From Alitibacter langaaensis DSM 22999 (lineage in GTDB: Bacteria > Pseudomonadota > Gammaproteobacteria > Enterobacterales > Pasteurellaceae), in contig NZ_QENU01000007.1 in assembly GCF_003096995.1 (NCBI RefSeq), positions 28,681 to 92,680 of the forward strand: a DNA stretch of 64,000 nt, given 5' to 3'. Position numbers and translations under genes: made by a program. Under the pieces are notes generated by a model. It saw only the letters and a program-made list of their open reading frames with translations, was not told the DNA's origin and ran no database searches. Shown here one piece after another: positions 10,751-20,489 of the stretch (the stretch's first letter is position 1; each line of letters starts with the position of its first letter).

Positions 10751-10815
10751 GATTAAAATAAGCCGATAAAACGGCTTGAATTTTAACCGCACTTTGCGTA
10801 TAATCCGCAACCTAT

Positions 10816-10865
10816 TATGAGCAAGATAACTTGCTCATATTTTTGTGTAACAACACTTTTGTGTT
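10816..10865 (+). promoter_or_regulatory. Hairpins in the rplK leader
   Basis: TATGAGCAAG (10816-10825) pairs perfectly with CTTGCTCATA (10830-10839) over a 4-nt loop and is followed by TTTTTG. A smaller AACAC/GTGTT hairpin lies near 10851-10865. The first could be a terminator or attenuator in the L11-L1 leader. It is not an obvious copy of the L1 repressor-binding site, which I could not locate confidently. Confidence 0.5.
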
Positions 10866-10922
10866 ATTTATCATCGGGGAGCTGATTTCAGCGCTTGTAC
10901 CCAAAACATAGGAAACTAAAAA

Positions 10923-11351
10923 ATGGCAAAAAAAGTCCAAGCATATATTAAGTTGCAAGTTGCAGCTGGTATGGCTAACCCTTCACCACCAGTTGGTCCT
11001 GCATTAGGTCAACAAGGTGTTAATATCATGGAATTCTGTAAAGCATTCAACGCTCGTACTGAAAGCATTGAAAAAGGTTTACCAATTCCAGTGGTTATCA
11101 CAGTATATGCTGATAAATCATTCACTTTCGTGACTAAAACTCCACCAGCAGCAGTATTACTTAAAAAAGCTGTTGGCATCAAATCTGGTTCAGGTAAACC
11201 GAACAAAGAGAAAGTGGGTACAGTAACGCAAGAGCAATTACGTCAAATCGCTGAAACTAAAGCTGCGGATATGACAGGTGCGACTATCGAAACTAAAATG
11301 AAATCAATCGCTGGTACAGCTCGCTCAATGGGCTTAATCGTAGAGGAATAA
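10923..11351 (+). CDS. rplK: Ribosomal protein L11
   Basis: Large-subunit protein of the GTPase-associated centre that binds 23S rRNA helices 43/44 and mediates the stringent response with RelA. 142 residues, exact family length. [43 protein letters not shown] is the conserved N-terminal proline-rich domain, and [15 protein letters not shown] starts the RNA-binding domain. Codon use is strongly biased, as in other highly expressed genes here. Four bp separate it from rplA. Confidence 0.99.
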   Translation: MAKKVQAYIKLQVAAGMANPSPPVGPALGQQGVNIMEFCKAFNARTESIEKGLPIPVVITVYADKSFTFVTKTPPAAVLLKKAVGIKSGSGKPNKEKVGTVTQEQLRQIAETKAADMTGATIETKMKSIAGTARSMGLIVEE

Positions 11352-11355
11352 TACA

Positions 11356-12045
11356 ATGGCTAAATTGACTAAAAAAATGAAAGCAATTAAAGCTGGCGTA
11401 GATTCTACTAAAGCTTACGAAATCAACGAAGCAATCGCAGTGTTAAAACAATTTGCAACAGCTAAATTCGTTGAAAGCGTAGACGTAGCGGTGAACTTAG
11501 GTATCGACCCTCGTAAATCAGACCAAAATGTGCGTGGTGCAACAGTATTACCACATGGTACAGGTCGTACAGCTCGAGTAGCCGTATTCACACAAGGTGC
11601 AAATGCGGAAGCAGCTAAAGAAGCAGGCGCTGATTTAGTGGGTATGGAAGATTTAGCAGAGCAAATCAAGAAAGGCGAAATGAACTTTGATGTTGTTATC
11701 GCTTCTCCAGATGCAATGCGTGTTGTAGGTCAATTAGGTCAAGTATTAGGTCCACGTGGCTTAATGCCAAACCCAAAAGTTGGTACTGTAACACCAAACG
11801 TTGCTGAAGCAGTTAAAAATGCTAAATCAGGTCAGGTTCGTTACCGTAATGACAAAAATGGTATTATCCATACAACAATCGGTAAAGCAGACTTTGCACC
11901 AGAACAATTAAAAGATAACTTAGTTGCGTTATTAGCAGCATTAAATAAAGCTAGACCAACAACAGCTAAAGGTATCTTCATCAAGAAAGTAAGCATCTCT
12001 ACAACTATGGGTGCTGGTGTTGCTGTTGATCAAGCATCACTTTAA
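11356..12045 (+). CDS. rplA: Ribosomal protein L1
   Basis: Binds 23S rRNA at the E-site stalk and represses its own operon in E. coli. 229 residues with the family signature region ([36 protein letters not shown]) intact. The operon ends here: a terminator follows and rplJ-rplL is absent, consistent with my memory that the rplKA and rplJL groups are separate in H. influenzae. Confidence 0.99.
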   Translation: MAKLTKKMKAIKAGVDSTKAYEINEAIAVLKQFATAKFVESVDVAVNLGIDPRKSDQNVRGATVLPHGTGRTARVAVFTQGANAEAAKEAGADLVGMEDLAEQIKKGEMNFDVVIASPDAMRVVGQLGQVLGPRGLMPNPKVGTVTPNVAEAVKNAKSGQVRYRNDKNGIIHTTIGKADFAPEQLKDNLVALLAALNKARPTTAKGIFIKKVSISTTMGAGVAVDQASL

Positions 12046-12063
12046 TTTCTGATTAGAATAAAG

Positions 12064-12098
12064 ACCACATAGAATAAAATCTATGTGGTTTTTTATTT
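12064..12098 (+). terminator. Terminator after rplA
   Basis: Perfect 10-bp stem ACCACATAGA (12064-12073) with TCTATGTGGT (12080-12089), followed by TTTTTATTTTT. Confidence 0.9.
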
Positions 12099-12099
12099 T

Positions 12100-12380
12100 T
12101 GATAAGATGATACCTTTGTTATTTCTACCATGCATATAAATCTATTCCCAGTCATAGTAATCTCTGTCTATATAAGTGAAATATTTAATTATTTAATATA
12201 GAGTGTATTTGATATAGATACCGTTTGGGGCTGAGCAATGGGTTTAAATAGTCAACAATTCAATTGGTAAATGAGAAGAATGCGCTCTCTCTAAAATCTA
12301 ATAGATTAGCTGTTTTTGAGGGCTATTTAACTAAATTAGCAAGATAAAAGTTGGTGGTGGGAATAAAAGACTAAATATCG
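12100..12380. other. AT-rich intergenic stretch, no gene recognised
   Basis: The rplA-era gap is 396 bp. Apart from the terminators at its ends, the AT-rich middle has no convincing reading frame, no tRNA-like fold that I can see and no clear promoter. A small RNA cannot be excluded. Confidence 0.4.
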
Positions 12381-12381
12381 T

Positions 12382-12426
12382 AAAATTTGACCGCACTTGG
12401 TTAGTCGAAAAGTGCGGTCAAATTTT
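12382..12426 (-). terminator. Uptake-signal dyad at the end of the lepA-lepB-rnc-era operon
   Basis: A perfect 17-bp inverted repeat, AAAATTTGACCGCACTT at 12382-12398 against its complement at 12410-12426. The stem ends supply a T run on either strand, so it may stop transcripts from both sides. Confidence 0.7.
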
Positions 12427-12441
12427 TATAAGTTTTAAGAA

Positions 12442-13368
12442 CTAGTAATCTTCCATATAACCTAGGCTGCGTAGGGCGCGTTCGTCGTCTGCCCAGCCCG
12501 ATTTGACTTTGACCCAAAGTTCTAAATGGACTTTATTGTCAAATAGGCGTTCCATATCTTGGCGGGCTTCCGTGCCGATGACCTTGATTTTTTGTCCGCC
12601 TTGGCCGATAACCATTTTTTTCTGACCATCTCGTTCAACAAGAATTAGTCCGTTAATTTCATAAACGCCACGTTCGTTGAGTTTGAATTGTTCAATTTCA
12701 ACGGTAACAGAATAGGGCAGCTCTTCCCCCATAAAACGCATTAGTTTTTCACGAATAATTTCCGATGCCATAAAGCGTTGTGAGCGGTCGGTAACGTAAT
12801 CTTCAGGGAAATGGTGAATGCCTGGTTTTAGATAACTACGTACAATTTTTTGCAAGTTATGCACATTATTGCCGCGTTGTGCTGAAATTGGCACGATTTC
12901 TTTAAAGTTAAATTTCGCTGTGATTTCATTGATGAATGGCAATAATTCATCTTTATTTTTCACGTTGTCAATTTTGTTAATAGCTAACACCACAGGTGCT
13001 TTGGCTTGGCGCAATTTATTCAGCACCATTTCATCATCTTCATTCCAATGGGTACCATCCACAACAAAGATAACTAAATCTACATCGCCAATTGCAGAGC
13101 TTGCCGCTTTGTTCATTAGGCGGTTAATCGCGCGCTTTTCTTCAATGTGTAGCCCTGGTGTATCAACATAAACTGCTTGGTATGGGCCTTCAGTATGAAT
13201 GCCCACAATACGATGGCGGGTGGTTTGCGCTTTGCGTGAGGTAATGGAGATTTTTTGACCTAAGATTTTGTTAAGTAATGTGGATTTACCTACGTTAGGG
13301 CGCCCTACGATCGCAATAAAACCACAATAGGTTTCTTCAGCTTCTGTTGTTAAAATTTCATCTGTCAT
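12442..13368 (-). CDS. era: GTPase Era
   Basis: Ras-like GTPase with a KH domain that binds the 3' end of 16S rRNA during 30S maturation. 308 residues. G1 GRPNVGKS at 22-29, G3 DTPG in [10 protein letters not shown]4 NKID, and a C-terminal KH domain with the [11 protein letters not shown] loop. Last gene of the minus-strand lepA-lepB-rnc-era operon; 12 bp follow rnc. Confidence 0.97.
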   Translation of the reverse strand: MTDEILTTEAEETYCGFIAIVGRPNVGKSTLLNKILGQKISITSRKAQTTRHRIVGIHTEGPYQAVYVDTPGLHIEEKRAINRLMNKAASSAIGDVDLVIFVVDGTHWNEDDEMVLNKLRQAKAPVVLAINKIDNVKNKDELLPFINEITAKFNFKEIVPISAQRGNNVHNLQKIVRSYLKPGIHHFPEDYVTDRSQRFMASEIIREKLMRFMGEELPYSVTVEIEQFKLNERGVYEINGLILVERDGQKKMVIGQGGQKIKVIGTEARQDMERLFDNKVHLELWVKVKSGWADDERALRSLGYMEDY

Positions 13369-13380
13369 TCTGTTGCCTTG

Positions 13381-14052
13381 TTAAATTTGCAATTCTTTTA
13401 AAATTTGTTCTGCTGCAGCTTGCTCTGCTTTACGACGGCTGGCGGCAATGCCGACAAAAGTGCGGTCTAAATTGGAAACGTGACATTCCACTGTAAAGGT
13501 TTGGCAATGGGCTTCGCCTTTAATATCAGCAACGTTATAGATTGGTAGCGGAAGGCGTTTGCCTTGCAGATATTCTTGCAAGCGTGTTTTGGGATCTTTT
13601 TGGTTTTCGCCTGGTTTGATATCGTGCAGATATTGCGTATACCATTGACGTACGATTGCCATTGCTTGCGGTAGGTCACTATCTCGCGACATTGCGCCAA
13701 TAATAGCTTCGACGCAGTCGGCAAGAATAGAAGCACGGCGAAATCCGCCACTTTTGAGCTCACCCGCACCTAATGCCATATAATCGCCTAGCTCGAAATC
13801 TTTGGCGATTTCCGCTAAGGTTTGCTCGCGTACTAAGGTGGCGCGCATTCGACTGAGCTCTCCTTCGTTACAGGCAGGGAATTGCTGATAAAGCGCTTCG
13901 CCAATGGTGAGATTTAAAATGGCATCGCCTAAAAACTCTAATCGTTCATTATGAATTTTAGCCGCACTTCGGTGCGTTAAGGCTTGTTTTAATAACGCAG
14001 AATCGGCGAATTGATAACCGATTTTGCGTTGTAGTCTATCTAGTTGATTCAT
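13381..14052 (-). CDS. rnc: Ribonuclease III
   Basis: Double-strand-specific endoribonuclease processing rRNA precursors. 223 residues. The catalytic signature [11 protein letters not shown] lies near residues 36-46, with the second acidic site in [11 protein letters not shown]. The C-terminal double-stranded RNA-binding domain ([11 protein letters not shown] ... [16 protein letters not shown]) is complete. One bp from lepB. Confidence 0.97.
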   Translation of the reverse strand: MNQLDRLQRKIGYQFADSALLKQALTHRSAAKIHNERLEFLGDAILNLTIGEALYQQFPACNEGELSRMRATLVREQTLAEIAKDFELGDYMALGAGELKSGGFRRASILADCVEAIIGAMSRDSDLPQAMAIVRQWYTQYLHDIKPGENQKDPKTRLQEYLQGKRLPLPIYNVADIKGEAHCQTFTVECHVSNLDRTFVGIAASRRKAEQAAAEQILKELQI

Positions 14053-14053
14053 A

Positions 14054-15076
14054 TTATTGGATTTTGGTGAATAAGCGTTCGGTACGAATTCCTGTCGGCC
14101 ATTGGTTTGGTTTTTTATCTAAACTCAACCAAATGTAGCTGGCTTTTCCCACAATATTTTTTTCAGGCACAAAACCCCAGAAACGGCTGTCTTCACTCAT
14201 ATTGCGATTATCGCCCATCATGAAGTAATGATCAGCAGGAACGACCCATTCAGTAACATAATATTCTTGTTTTGCATAATCTTTATAACGGAATCCTTCT
14301 GAAATAGGCTCTGGATACCAATGAATTTTATGGCTAACATCGCCAGTTTCTGTGAGTTCTAACATGCTTGGGCCATAGATAAAACTCCCGTCTGGATTGC
14401 GCCCCATAATCGCTTTAAATTTATCGTTAGCTTGCGGCGTGCTATAAGTGAATTCTTTCACTGTACAGTTTTCTTCACAAGGCTTGCCGTTATTACCATA
14501 TACAACGGTTAATTTACGTTCGAGTTCATTATATAAAATACGATCCCCGCCAATACCAATCACGCGTTTAATGTAGTCAATATTGGGTGCTGGTGGCGCT
14601 TTAAAGACAACAACATCGCCACGTTTTACTTTGCCTGTTTGGATGATGGTATTTTGGAAAACGGGATCTTTAATACCGTAAGCATATTTTTCGACCACAA
14701 TGAAATCGCCTACTAGCAATGTTGGCTCCATTGATTGTGATGGAATCTGGAATGGCTCAAACAGGAATGAGCGCAGAATCAAGACAAAAGCGAGCACAGG
14801 GAATAGCGAAGCGATAAATTCTTCTCCTTCACCAATGGGCTCAATTTTCGCTTTTTCTTCAGCGCTAAGTTCATGACCTGTGCGTTGTTCTGTGCGCGCA
14901 ATTTGACGTTTACGGCGTGGAATGACGGAAAAACGATGATAGCACCATAAAATCCCAGAAAGTGCGGTCAATAAAATGAGTAAAATTGAAAAGGTGTTGG
15001 GTAATTGTAAGTGATCTAACACTTTCCAAATCCCAAAACCGACCACCAATAAAATAGGGAGAAAAAGTTTTGACAT
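14054..15076 (-). CDS. lepB: Signal peptidase I
   Basis: Membrane serine peptidase that removes export signal peptides. 340 residues. Two N-terminal membrane segments (about 3-20 and 28-46), then a cytoplasmic loop and a third hydrophobic stretch (92-104). The catalytic serine is in [10 protein letters not shown] (S115) and the general-base lysine in DYIKRVIG (K170). [16 protein letters not shown] is box E. Second gene of the lepA operon. An uptake signal at 14960-14968 encodes TAL inside the second membrane segment. Confidence 0.97.
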   Translation of the reverse strand: MSKLFLPILLVVGFGIWKVLDHLQLPNTFSILLILLTALSGILWCYHRFSVIPRRKRQIARTEQRTGHELSAEEKAKIEPIGEGEEFIASLFPVLAFVLILRSFLFEPFQIPSQSMEPTLLVGDFIVVEKYAYGIKDPVFQNTIIQTGKVKRGDVVVFKAPPAPNIDYIKRVIGIGGDRILYNELERKLTVVYGNNGKPCEENCTVKEFTYSTPQANDKFKAIMGRNPDGSFIYGPSMLELTETGDVSHKIHWYPEPISEGFRYKDYAKQEYYVTEWVVPADHYFMMGDNRNMSEDSRFWGFVPEKNIVGKASYIWLSLDKKPNQWPTGIRTERLFTKIQ

Positions 15077-15087
15077 AGTATTCCTTA

Positions 15088-16884
15088 TTAATCTTTTCCT
15101 ACATGTAAAATAGCTAAAAACGCTTCTTGTGGCACTTCAACATTGCCTAGCTGTTTCATGCGTTTTTTACCTTCTTTCTGTTTCTGTAACAGTTTTTTCT
15201 TACGACTCACATCGCCACCATAACATTTGGCTAACACGTTTTTACGCAACTGTTTCACGGTAGAGCGTGCGATGACTTGGTTGCCGATTGCCGCTTGAAT
15301 CGCAATATCGAATTGTTGACGTGGAATTAATTCTTTCATTTTTTCCACTAATTCACGCCCACGATAGGCGGCATTATCTTTGTGCACGATTAAAGCCAGT
15401 GCATCTACTCGTTCACCGTTAATCATAATATCTACACGCACCATATTTGCCGCTTGGAAACGTTTGAAACCGTAGTCCAAGGAAGCGTATCCACGAGAGG
15501 TCGATTTTAAACGGTCAAAGAAATCCAATACCACTTCGCCCATTGGGATTTCATAGGTTAAGGCAATTTGGTTACCGTGATAAACCATATTAGTTTGCAC
15601 GCCGCGTTTTTCTACACAAAGTGTAATCACATTGCCTAAATATTCTTGTGGCACCAATATATTACATTCAGCAATCGGCTCGCGAATTTCTTGAATATTA
15701 TTCAGTGGTGGCAATTTTGATGGGCTATCCACATAGACCACATCGCCATTCGTCAGTTCCACTTCATACACTACTGTCGGCGCGGTGGTGATTAAGTCTA
15801 AATCGTATTCTCGTTCTAAACGCTCTTGGATAATTTCCATATGGAGCAAGCCCAAGAAACCACAACGGAAACCAAAGCCCAGAGCGGTTGATGTTTCTGG
15901 TTCATAGAACAAGGAAGCATCGTTAAGGCTTAATTTACCTAATGCATCGCGGAATGCTTCATAATCATCAGAACTCACAGGGAATAAACCCGCATAAACT
16001 TGCGGTTTGACTTTCTTGAAGCCAGGTAATACTTCTGTTGCGCTATTATGTTGATGAGTGAATGTATCCCCCACTGGTGCGCCTAAAATATCTTTAATAG
16101 CGCAAACAACCCAGCCCACTTCACCAGTTTTCAGCTCAGTTGTATCGAGTTGTTTTGGCGTAAAAATACCAAGACGATCAACATTATAGGCTTGCCCTGT
16201 GGACATCACTTTGATCTTATCGCCTTTTTTCATCACCCCATTTTTAACGCGAACGAGAGAAACAACCCCTAAGTAATTATCAAACCAAGAGTCAATAATT
16301 AGCGCTTGCAATGGCGCATTCATATCGCCCTCAGGTGCTGGAATTTTATGGACGATTTCTTCTAAAACATCCTCAATCCCCACCCCTGTTTTGGCTGAAC
16401 AACGCACTGCTTCCATCGCATCAATACCAACAATGTCTTCAATTTCTTCGGCAACACGTTCAGGATCGGCGGCAGGTAAGTCAATTTTATTTAAAATTGG
16501 CACGACTTCTAAATCCATTTCAATCGCGGTATAGCAGTTTGCTAAGGTTTGTGCTTCTACACCTTGCCCCGCATCAACAACGAGTAATGCGCCCTCGCAG
16601 GCAGCGAGAGAGCGTGATACTTCATAAGAAAAATCCACATGCCCCGGCGTATCAATAAAGTTTAATTGATAAGTTTCGCCATCTTTTGCTTTGTAATTTA
16701 AAGTAACACTTTGTGCTTTGATCGTGATCCCACGTTCACGCTCAAGATCCATTGAGTCAAGCACTTGCGCTTCCATTTCACGGTCAGACAAACCACCACA
16801 GGTTTGAATTAAGCGGTCAGAAAGTGTGGATTTACCGTGGTCAATATGGGCAATAATGGAAAAGTTACGAATGTTTTTCATCAT
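15088..16884 (-). CDS. lepA: Elongation factor 4 (LepA)
   Basis: Ribosome-dependent GTPase thought to act on stalled or initiating ribosomes. 598 residues from the first of two adjacent ATGs; the E. coli start ([19 protein letters not shown]) matches the second, at 16881. The G1 loop [10 protein letters not shown]3 [10 protein letters not shown]4 NKIDLP and the LepA-specific C-terminal domain ([27 protein letters not shown]) are all present. First gene of its operon. Confidence 0.97.
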   Translation of the reverse strand: MMKNIRNFSIIAHIDHGKSTLSDRLIQTCGGLSDREMEAQVLDSMDLERERGITIKAQSVTLNYKAKDGETYQLNFIDTPGHVDFSYEVSRSLAACEGALLVVDAGQGVEAQTLANCYTAIEMDLEVVPILNKIDLPAADPERVAEEIEDIVGIDAMEAVRCSAKTGVGIEDVLEEIVHKIPAPEGDMNAPLQALIIDSWFDNYLGVVSLVRVKNGVMKKGDKIKVMSTGQAYNVDRLGIFTPKQLDTTELKTGEVGWVVCAIKDILGAPVGDTFTHQHNSATEVLPGFKKVKPQVYAGLFPVSSDDYEAFRDALGKLSLNDASLFYEPETSTALGFGFRCGFLGLLHMEIIQERLEREYDLDLITTAPTVVYEVELTNGDVVYVDSPSKLPPLNNIQEIREPIAECNILVPQEYLGNVITLCVEKRGVQTNMVYHGNQIALTYEIPMGEVVLDFFDRLKSTSRGYASLDYGFKRFQAANMVRVDIMINGERVDALALIVHKDNAAYRGRELVEKMKELIPRQQFDIAIQAAIGNQVIARSTVKQLRKNVLAKCYGGDVSRKKKLLQKQKEGKKRMKQLGNVEVPQEAFLAILHVGKD

Positions 16885-16994
16885 AAAAATTTAAAATCTA
16901 GTAAATTGTTTTTTATAAAAATTTAATCGATGAATTGTACCTGAAAGGCTCGGATACTGCTAGAAGTGCGGTCATAAAATACGTTGTTTTATGC

Positions 16995-17024
16995 AAAAAA
17001 ATACCCCAAAGCGAACTTTGGGGT
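16995..17024 (-). terminator. Terminator after grcA
   Basis: On the minus strand, ACCCCAAAG (17024-17016) pairs with CTTTGGGGT (17011-17003) around a TTCG tetraloop, followed by a T run. Stable UUCG loop and U tract make this a strong call. Confidence 0.9.
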
Positions 17025-17050
17025 AGTTTTTGCTAAACTACTTTCAGAAA

Positions 17051-17434
17051 TTATAGAGATTCAGTGAAAGTACGAGTAATAACATCGCGTTGTTGTTCTG
17101 GTGTTAATGAGTTGAAACGCACTGCATAACCAGACACACGAATTGTTAATTGTGGGTAGTTTTCAGGGTGTTTCACTGCATCTTCTAAAGTTTCGCGACG
17201 TAATACGTTTACGTTTAAGTGTTGACCACCTTCCACTTTTACAGTTGGACGTACATCAACTGGTAATTCACGATATTCGAATTGACCTAATTCGCTAACT
17301 GCAACAACTTGGTCTTCTGCGAAATCTTTTTTCGCTGCTAAACAACGTGCTTCACCTTTTTCTGCGTCTAATAACCAGAATGAGTTTAATAAGCTGTCGT
17401 TTGCTGCTTGAGTAATTTGGATACCTTTAATCAT
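17051..17434 (-). CDS. grcA: Autonomous glycyl radical cofactor GrcA
   Basis: Small spare glycyl-radical domain that restores oxygen-damaged pyruvate formate-lyase. 127 residues. The C-terminal 61 residues match the PflB encoded at 30520-32844 at 52 positions by direct alignment, including RVSGYAVRF with the radical glycine at G102. Its promoter has two perfect FNR boxes, as expected for an anaerobic gene, and a strong terminator follows. Located between lepA and ung, as I recall for H. influenzae. Confidence 0.96.
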   Translation of the reverse strand: MIKGIQITQAANDSLLNSFWLLDAEKGEARCLAAKKDFAEDQVVAVSELGQFEYRELPVDVRPTVKVEGGQHLNVNVLRRETLEDAVKHPENYPQLTIRVSGYAVRFNSLTPEQQRDVITRTFTESL

Positions 17435-17486
17435 TTTTTGCCTCCATTTGGCTGTTGGAAATGTATAAATTCAAAAGTTGTTATAA

Positions 17487-17514
17487 ATTTTATCAAAAAA
17501 TTTGAAAGGGTCAA
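17487..17514 (-). promoter_or_regulatory. Candidate grcA promoter
   Basis: On the minus strand TTGACC (17514-17509) and TAAAAT (17492-17487) are separated by 16 bp. This places the start point near 17480 and the two FNR boxes near -48.5 and -92.5. Confidence 0.5.
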
Positions 17515-17521
17515 CTTTTTT

Positions 17522-17535
17522 TTGATTTTAATCAA
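17522..17535 (-). promoter_or_regulatory. FNR box, grcA proximal
   Basis: TTGATTTTAATCAA matches the FNR consensus TTGAT-N4-ATCAA at all ten specified positions. It is upstream of grcA. Confidence 0.85.
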
Positions 17536-17565
17536 TTCTAAATTTCTATCGAATAAATCGCTGAA

Positions 17566-17579
17566 TTGATCCATATCAA
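17566..17579 (-). promoter_or_regulatory. FNR box, grcA distal
   Basis: TTGATCCATATCAA is a second perfect FNR palindrome, 44 bp centre to centre from the proximal one. E. coli yfiD/grcA also has two FNR sites. Confidence 0.85.
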
Positions 17580-17698
17580 TTGAATTGTGTAAAGAATACT
17601 CACTTTTTATAGGGTTATCAAGTGACTTTTCATAAAAAACTACCGAAAATGACCGCACTTCTTTATAATTAGGGCATTTCTATGCTTAAGGAGTTGGG

Positions 17699-18367
17699 AT
17701 GAAAACTTGGAAAGATGTGATTGCCATCGAGAAAACACAACCGTATTTTCAACAGATTCTTGCGCAAGTTCAACAAGCCCGTCAAGCTGGCAAAATTGTT
17801 TATCCACCACAGAATGAAATTTTTAGTGCGTTCAAATTAACGGAATTTGAACAGGTCAAAGTGGTTATTTTAGGGCAAGATCCTTATCACGGACCGAATC
17901 AAGCCCATGGTTTAGCATTTTCAGTGAAGCCTTCAGTGAAAATTCCCCCATCACTTTTGAATATGTATAAAGAATTGAAAAATGAATATCCTGATTTCCA
18001 AATCCCGAATCATGGCTATCTCGTTCCTTGGGCAGAGCAAGGCGTGTTGTTATTAAATACGGTGCTGACGGTCGAACAAGGACAAGCCCATTCTCATGCG
18101 AATTTTGGCTGGGAAACTTTTACCGACCACGTTATTCAAGCGTTAAATGAACGGCGTGAAAATTTGGTTTTTTTATTATGGGGCAGTCATGCGCAACGAA
18201 AAGGGCAATTTATTGACCGCACTAAGCATTGCGTATTAACCGCCGTGCATCCTTCGCCGTTATCAGCCAATCGAGGTTTTTTCGGCTGTGGACATTTTGC
18301 CAAAGCGAATGACTATTTATCTTCAAAAAATTTATCCCCCATTAAGTGGCAATTAGCAAATATTTAG
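17699..18367 (+). CDS. ung: Uracil-DNA glycosylase
   Basis: Excises uracil from DNA in base excision repair. 222 residues. The water-activating motif [18 protein letters not shown] has the catalytic Asp at 61; the C-terminal [13 protein letters not shown] loop supplies the catalytic His and the leucine-region intercalation loop. AAGGAG precedes the ATG. Eight bp separate its stop from the yaaA ATG, suggesting an operon. Divergent from grcA. Confidence 0.97.
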   Translation: MKTWKDVIAIEKTQPYFQQILAQVQQARQAGKIVYPPQNEIFSAFKLTEFEQVKVVILGQDPYHGPNQAHGLAFSVKPSVKIPPSLLNMYKELKNEYPDFQIPNHGYLVPWAEQGVLLLNTVLTVEQGQAHSHANFGWETFTDHVIQALNERRENLVFLLWGSHAQRKGQFIDRTKHCVLTAVHPSPLSANRGFFGCGHFAKANDYLSSKNLSPIKWQLANI

Positions 18368-18375
18368 GACCCCTT

Positions 18376-19152
18376 ATGTTAGCGATTATTTCCCCAGCAA
18401 AAACATTAGATTACGAAAGTGCGGTTCCAAAACTTTCCTTTTCTCAACCGCACTTAACTGATTACAGTGAGCAATTAATTCAGCTTTGCCGCCAATTTAC
18501 CCCCGATGAATTGGCTTCTTTAATGTCTATTAGCGATAAATTGGCAGGGCTAAATGTGGCACGTTTTGCACAATGGCAAAAAGAACATAATGAAGAAAAT
18601 GCTCGCGCCGCGCTTTATGCTTTTAAAGGTGAAGTTTATACTGGATTAGATGCTTATTCTTTAACTGCCGATGAGGTGCAATTTGCGCAATCTCATTTAG
18701 CAATGTTGTCAGGTTTATATGGTTTGCTAAAACCCCTAGATTTGATACAACCCTATCGTTTGGAAATGGGAACCAAACTGGCAAATAGCAAAGGCAAAGA
18801 TTTGTATGCGTTTTGGGGAGAGATCATCACGCAATCCTTACAGCAAGCGATAGATGCGCAAGGCGATGATATTCTGGTCAATATTGCCTCTGATGAATAT
18901 TATAAATCGGTGAAAGCAAGCCTGCTGAATGCACAAATTATTAAACCGATTTTCTTAGATAACAAAAACGGCAAATATAAAGTGATCAGTTTTTATGCCA
19001 AACACGCGCGCGGTTTGATGTGTCGCTATATCATTCAAAATCGACTAACGGATATTGAACAGCTGAAAGAGTTTGATTTAGGCGGCTATTGGTTTGATGA
19101 AACGAGTTCAACCGCGAGTGAATTTGTTTTTAAACGAGATATAAAAGAGTAA
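18376..19152 (+). CDS. yaaA: Peroxide stress protein YaaA
   Basis: DUF328/UPF0246 protein that in E. coli limits free iron and oxidative DNA damage during peroxide stress and binds DNA. 258 residues from [15 protein letters not shown], the conserved N-terminus; an in-frame start 30 bp upstream would overlap ung and is not conserved. Seen: [44 protein letters not shown], and the C-terminal [13 protein letters not shown]. Linked to ung and followed within a few bp by a lipoprotein gene. Confidence 0.92.
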   Translation: MLAIISPAKTLDYESAVPKLSFSQPHLTDYSEQLIQLCRQFTPDELASLMSISDKLAGLNVARFAQWQKEHNEENARAALYAFKGEVYTGLDAYSLTADEVQFAQSHLAMLSGLYGLLKPLDLIQPYRLEMGTKLANSKGKDLYAFWGEIITQSLQQAIDAQGDDILVNIASDEYYKSVKASLLNAQIIKPIFLDNKNGKYKVISFYAKHARGLMCRYIIQNRLTDIEQLKEFDLGGYWFDETSSTASEFVFKRDIKE

Positions 19153-19158
19153 TTGACG

Positions 19159-19776
19159 ATGAAAAAAATATTTGTATTTTTGACCGCACTTTTAACAGGC
19201 TGTACGCTAACTGGCACGAAAAATCCCCTAGAAATTCCGCAGGATCAGCAGGTGCAATTAAACGCACCCAAAACCATTAAACATAATAATAAAACCTATA
19301 AATTAAAAGCTGATCATGATTTGGGCACCATAGCGCGCTTTGTGTATTTTGAAGGCAAAGATACCGCCACTAATTGGAACAGTGAAATTGAGTTATTGCA
19401 TGATCGCAACTTTGAAAATCGTGATCTTACTGAGCGTGTAAAACTACGGGAAAAAGTGTATCAAAATACGGGCGTCAAACATTTTAATTTAGATAAGCGC
19501 GATCAGGCGTTGTATAGTTTTGTGATTTATTCCCCAACGGAAACGCAAAAAAACTGGCAAGTTAACGTAGCGCGGGGAGAGGATGTTGCAGGATGCGGTT
19601 TTGTGCAATATCAATATATTTTGAAAGTGCCTAGAACACAAAAATTAATGAATATGGGGCAAGTGAAATTAATTGGTTATTTGAAGAAATACGTCATCGA
19701 CAAAGAACTGGTTCGTTTAGCGAAATTAAATTGGCGTTGGCAATGTGCATTGCCTGCTCGTTCTTCAACGAAATAA
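19159..19776 (+). CDS. Predicted lipoprotein, function unknown
   Basis: 205 residues with a lipoprotein signal MKKIFVFLTALLTGC (lipobox LLTGC, Cys at 15), so probably lipid-anchored. The mature part is soluble and basic, without a domain I recognise. Two further cysteines (AGCGF and WQC) could form a disulfide in the periplasm. The uptake signal at 19183-19191 encodes TAL in the signal peptide. Probably cotranscribed with yaaA. Start ATG 19159 is chosen over a TTG two codons earlier. It may be a Pasteurellaceae-specific family. Confidence 0.75.
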   Translation: MKKIFVFLTALLTGCTLTGTKNPLEIPQDQQVQLNAPKTIKHNNKTYKLKADHDLGTIARFVYFEGKDTATNWNSEIELLHDRNFENRDLTERVKLREKVYQNTGVKHFNLDKRDQALYSFVIYSPTETQKNWQVNVARGEDVAGCGFVQYQYILKVPRTQKLMNMGQVKLIGYLKKYVIDKELVRLAKLNWRWQCALPARSSTK

Positions 19777-19782
19777 TCGTTA

Positions 19783-19806
19783 AAAATCCACCACAGGGTG
19801 GATTTT
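19783..19806 (+). terminator. Terminator after the lipoprotein gene
   Basis: Perfect 10-bp stem AAAATCCACC / GGTGGATTTT around ACAG at 19783-19806. Confidence 0.8.
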
Positions 19807-19838
19807 ATATATGTGGTGATTTTAGTTAAGAAAATTAA

Positions 19839-19863
19839 AAAAGCGTGGGAAATCCACGCTTTT
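19839..19863 (-). terminator. Terminator after raiA
   Basis: AAAAGCGTGG (19839-19848) pairs perfectly with CCACGCTTTT (19854-19863). A-rich sequence on the left gives a T run on the minus strand, so it can stop raiA transcripts; it may also work in the plus direction. Confidence 0.8.
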
Positions 19864-19888
19864 ATTGTATTTGTATTAATATTTTCGA

Positions 19889-20206
19889 TTAAAAAGAATC
19901 TTTTAAGCGTTCATTTGCTCGGCGAGCTTCGCTTTTGTGTTGTAATTTATTGAGTTGGCGTTCGAGTTTTTCTTCCACAAGATTGATGGCATGATACATG
20001 TCATCAGATTCTGCGGTGGCGAATAAATTGCCGTTCGGGGTGCCGATGGTGGCTTCAACGCCAAAACCTTGTGGGAGTTTGCTTAATACAAAATGCGGGT
20101 TAATTAACTGCGTTTGCCATTTCTCCAATTTAGCTAATCTGTCTTCAATGTGAGCACGAATTGCAGGCGTAATGTCCATTTGTTTGCTTGCGATATTAAG
20201 TGTCAT
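19889..20206 (-). CDS. raiA: Ribosome-associated inhibitor A / hibernation factor
   Basis: Stationary-phase and cold-shock protein that blocks the ribosomal decoding site. 105 residues, short HPF/RaiA form with a beta-alpha fold: [30 protein letters not shown], then a basic surface and the C-terminal helix [19 protein letters not shown]. The short acidic-free tail leaves RaiA or HPF possible; I favour RaiA. AGAGGTAACTGCC precedes the ATG on the coding strand. Convergent with the lipoprotein gene. Confidence 0.88.
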   Translation of the reverse strand: MTLNIASKQMDITPAIRAHIEDRLAKLEKWQTQLINPHFVLSKLPQGFGVEATIGTPNGNLFATAESDDMYHAINLVEEKLERQLNKLQHKSEARRANERLKDSF

Positions 20207-20489
20207 GGCAGTTACCTCTTTTGCTGTTAGGCGTATTGCTACGCGGTTGACTTTGATTAATTACAAAATATGCCTATCTGCATGCCTTTTCAAGTAGTTT
20301 ATTCATTGCCAATGGAGTAATTTTCAAAAATATGATCTGGATCGCAAAACCATAAAAAAATCCTTTTTTTTCCGAACAAAGCCAGTTAGCATATAAAAGC
20401 CAAATGGCTATGAAATTAGTTATGAAATGCCAATATGAATATGGCATAAAAGTAAAATACATGTGATATAAATAAAAGGGGACGTGAAA

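Noticed and set aside
12230..12250. GGGGCTGAGCAATG resembles the start of the IS1016 end repeat.
   Set aside because: Only the first eight bases match and no second end or transposase fragment is near.
12100..12380. Possible small RNA gene in the rplA-era gap.
   Set aside because: No promoter plus terminator arrangement of its own and no recognisable fold; kept only as an unexplained stretch.
11356..12441. Apparent loss of rplJ-rplL after rplA.
   Set aside because: From memory these are also separate in H. influenzae, so it is the normal family arrangement.
18346..18375. Longer YaaA start overlapping ung.
   Set aside because: The conserved N-terminus begins at the ATG at 18376.
20274..20462. 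A 62-codon minus-strand reading frame with hydrophobic character between raiA and the IS.
   Set aside because: No ribosome-binding site, atypical composition and no domain; AT-rich intergenic DNA gives such frames by chance.
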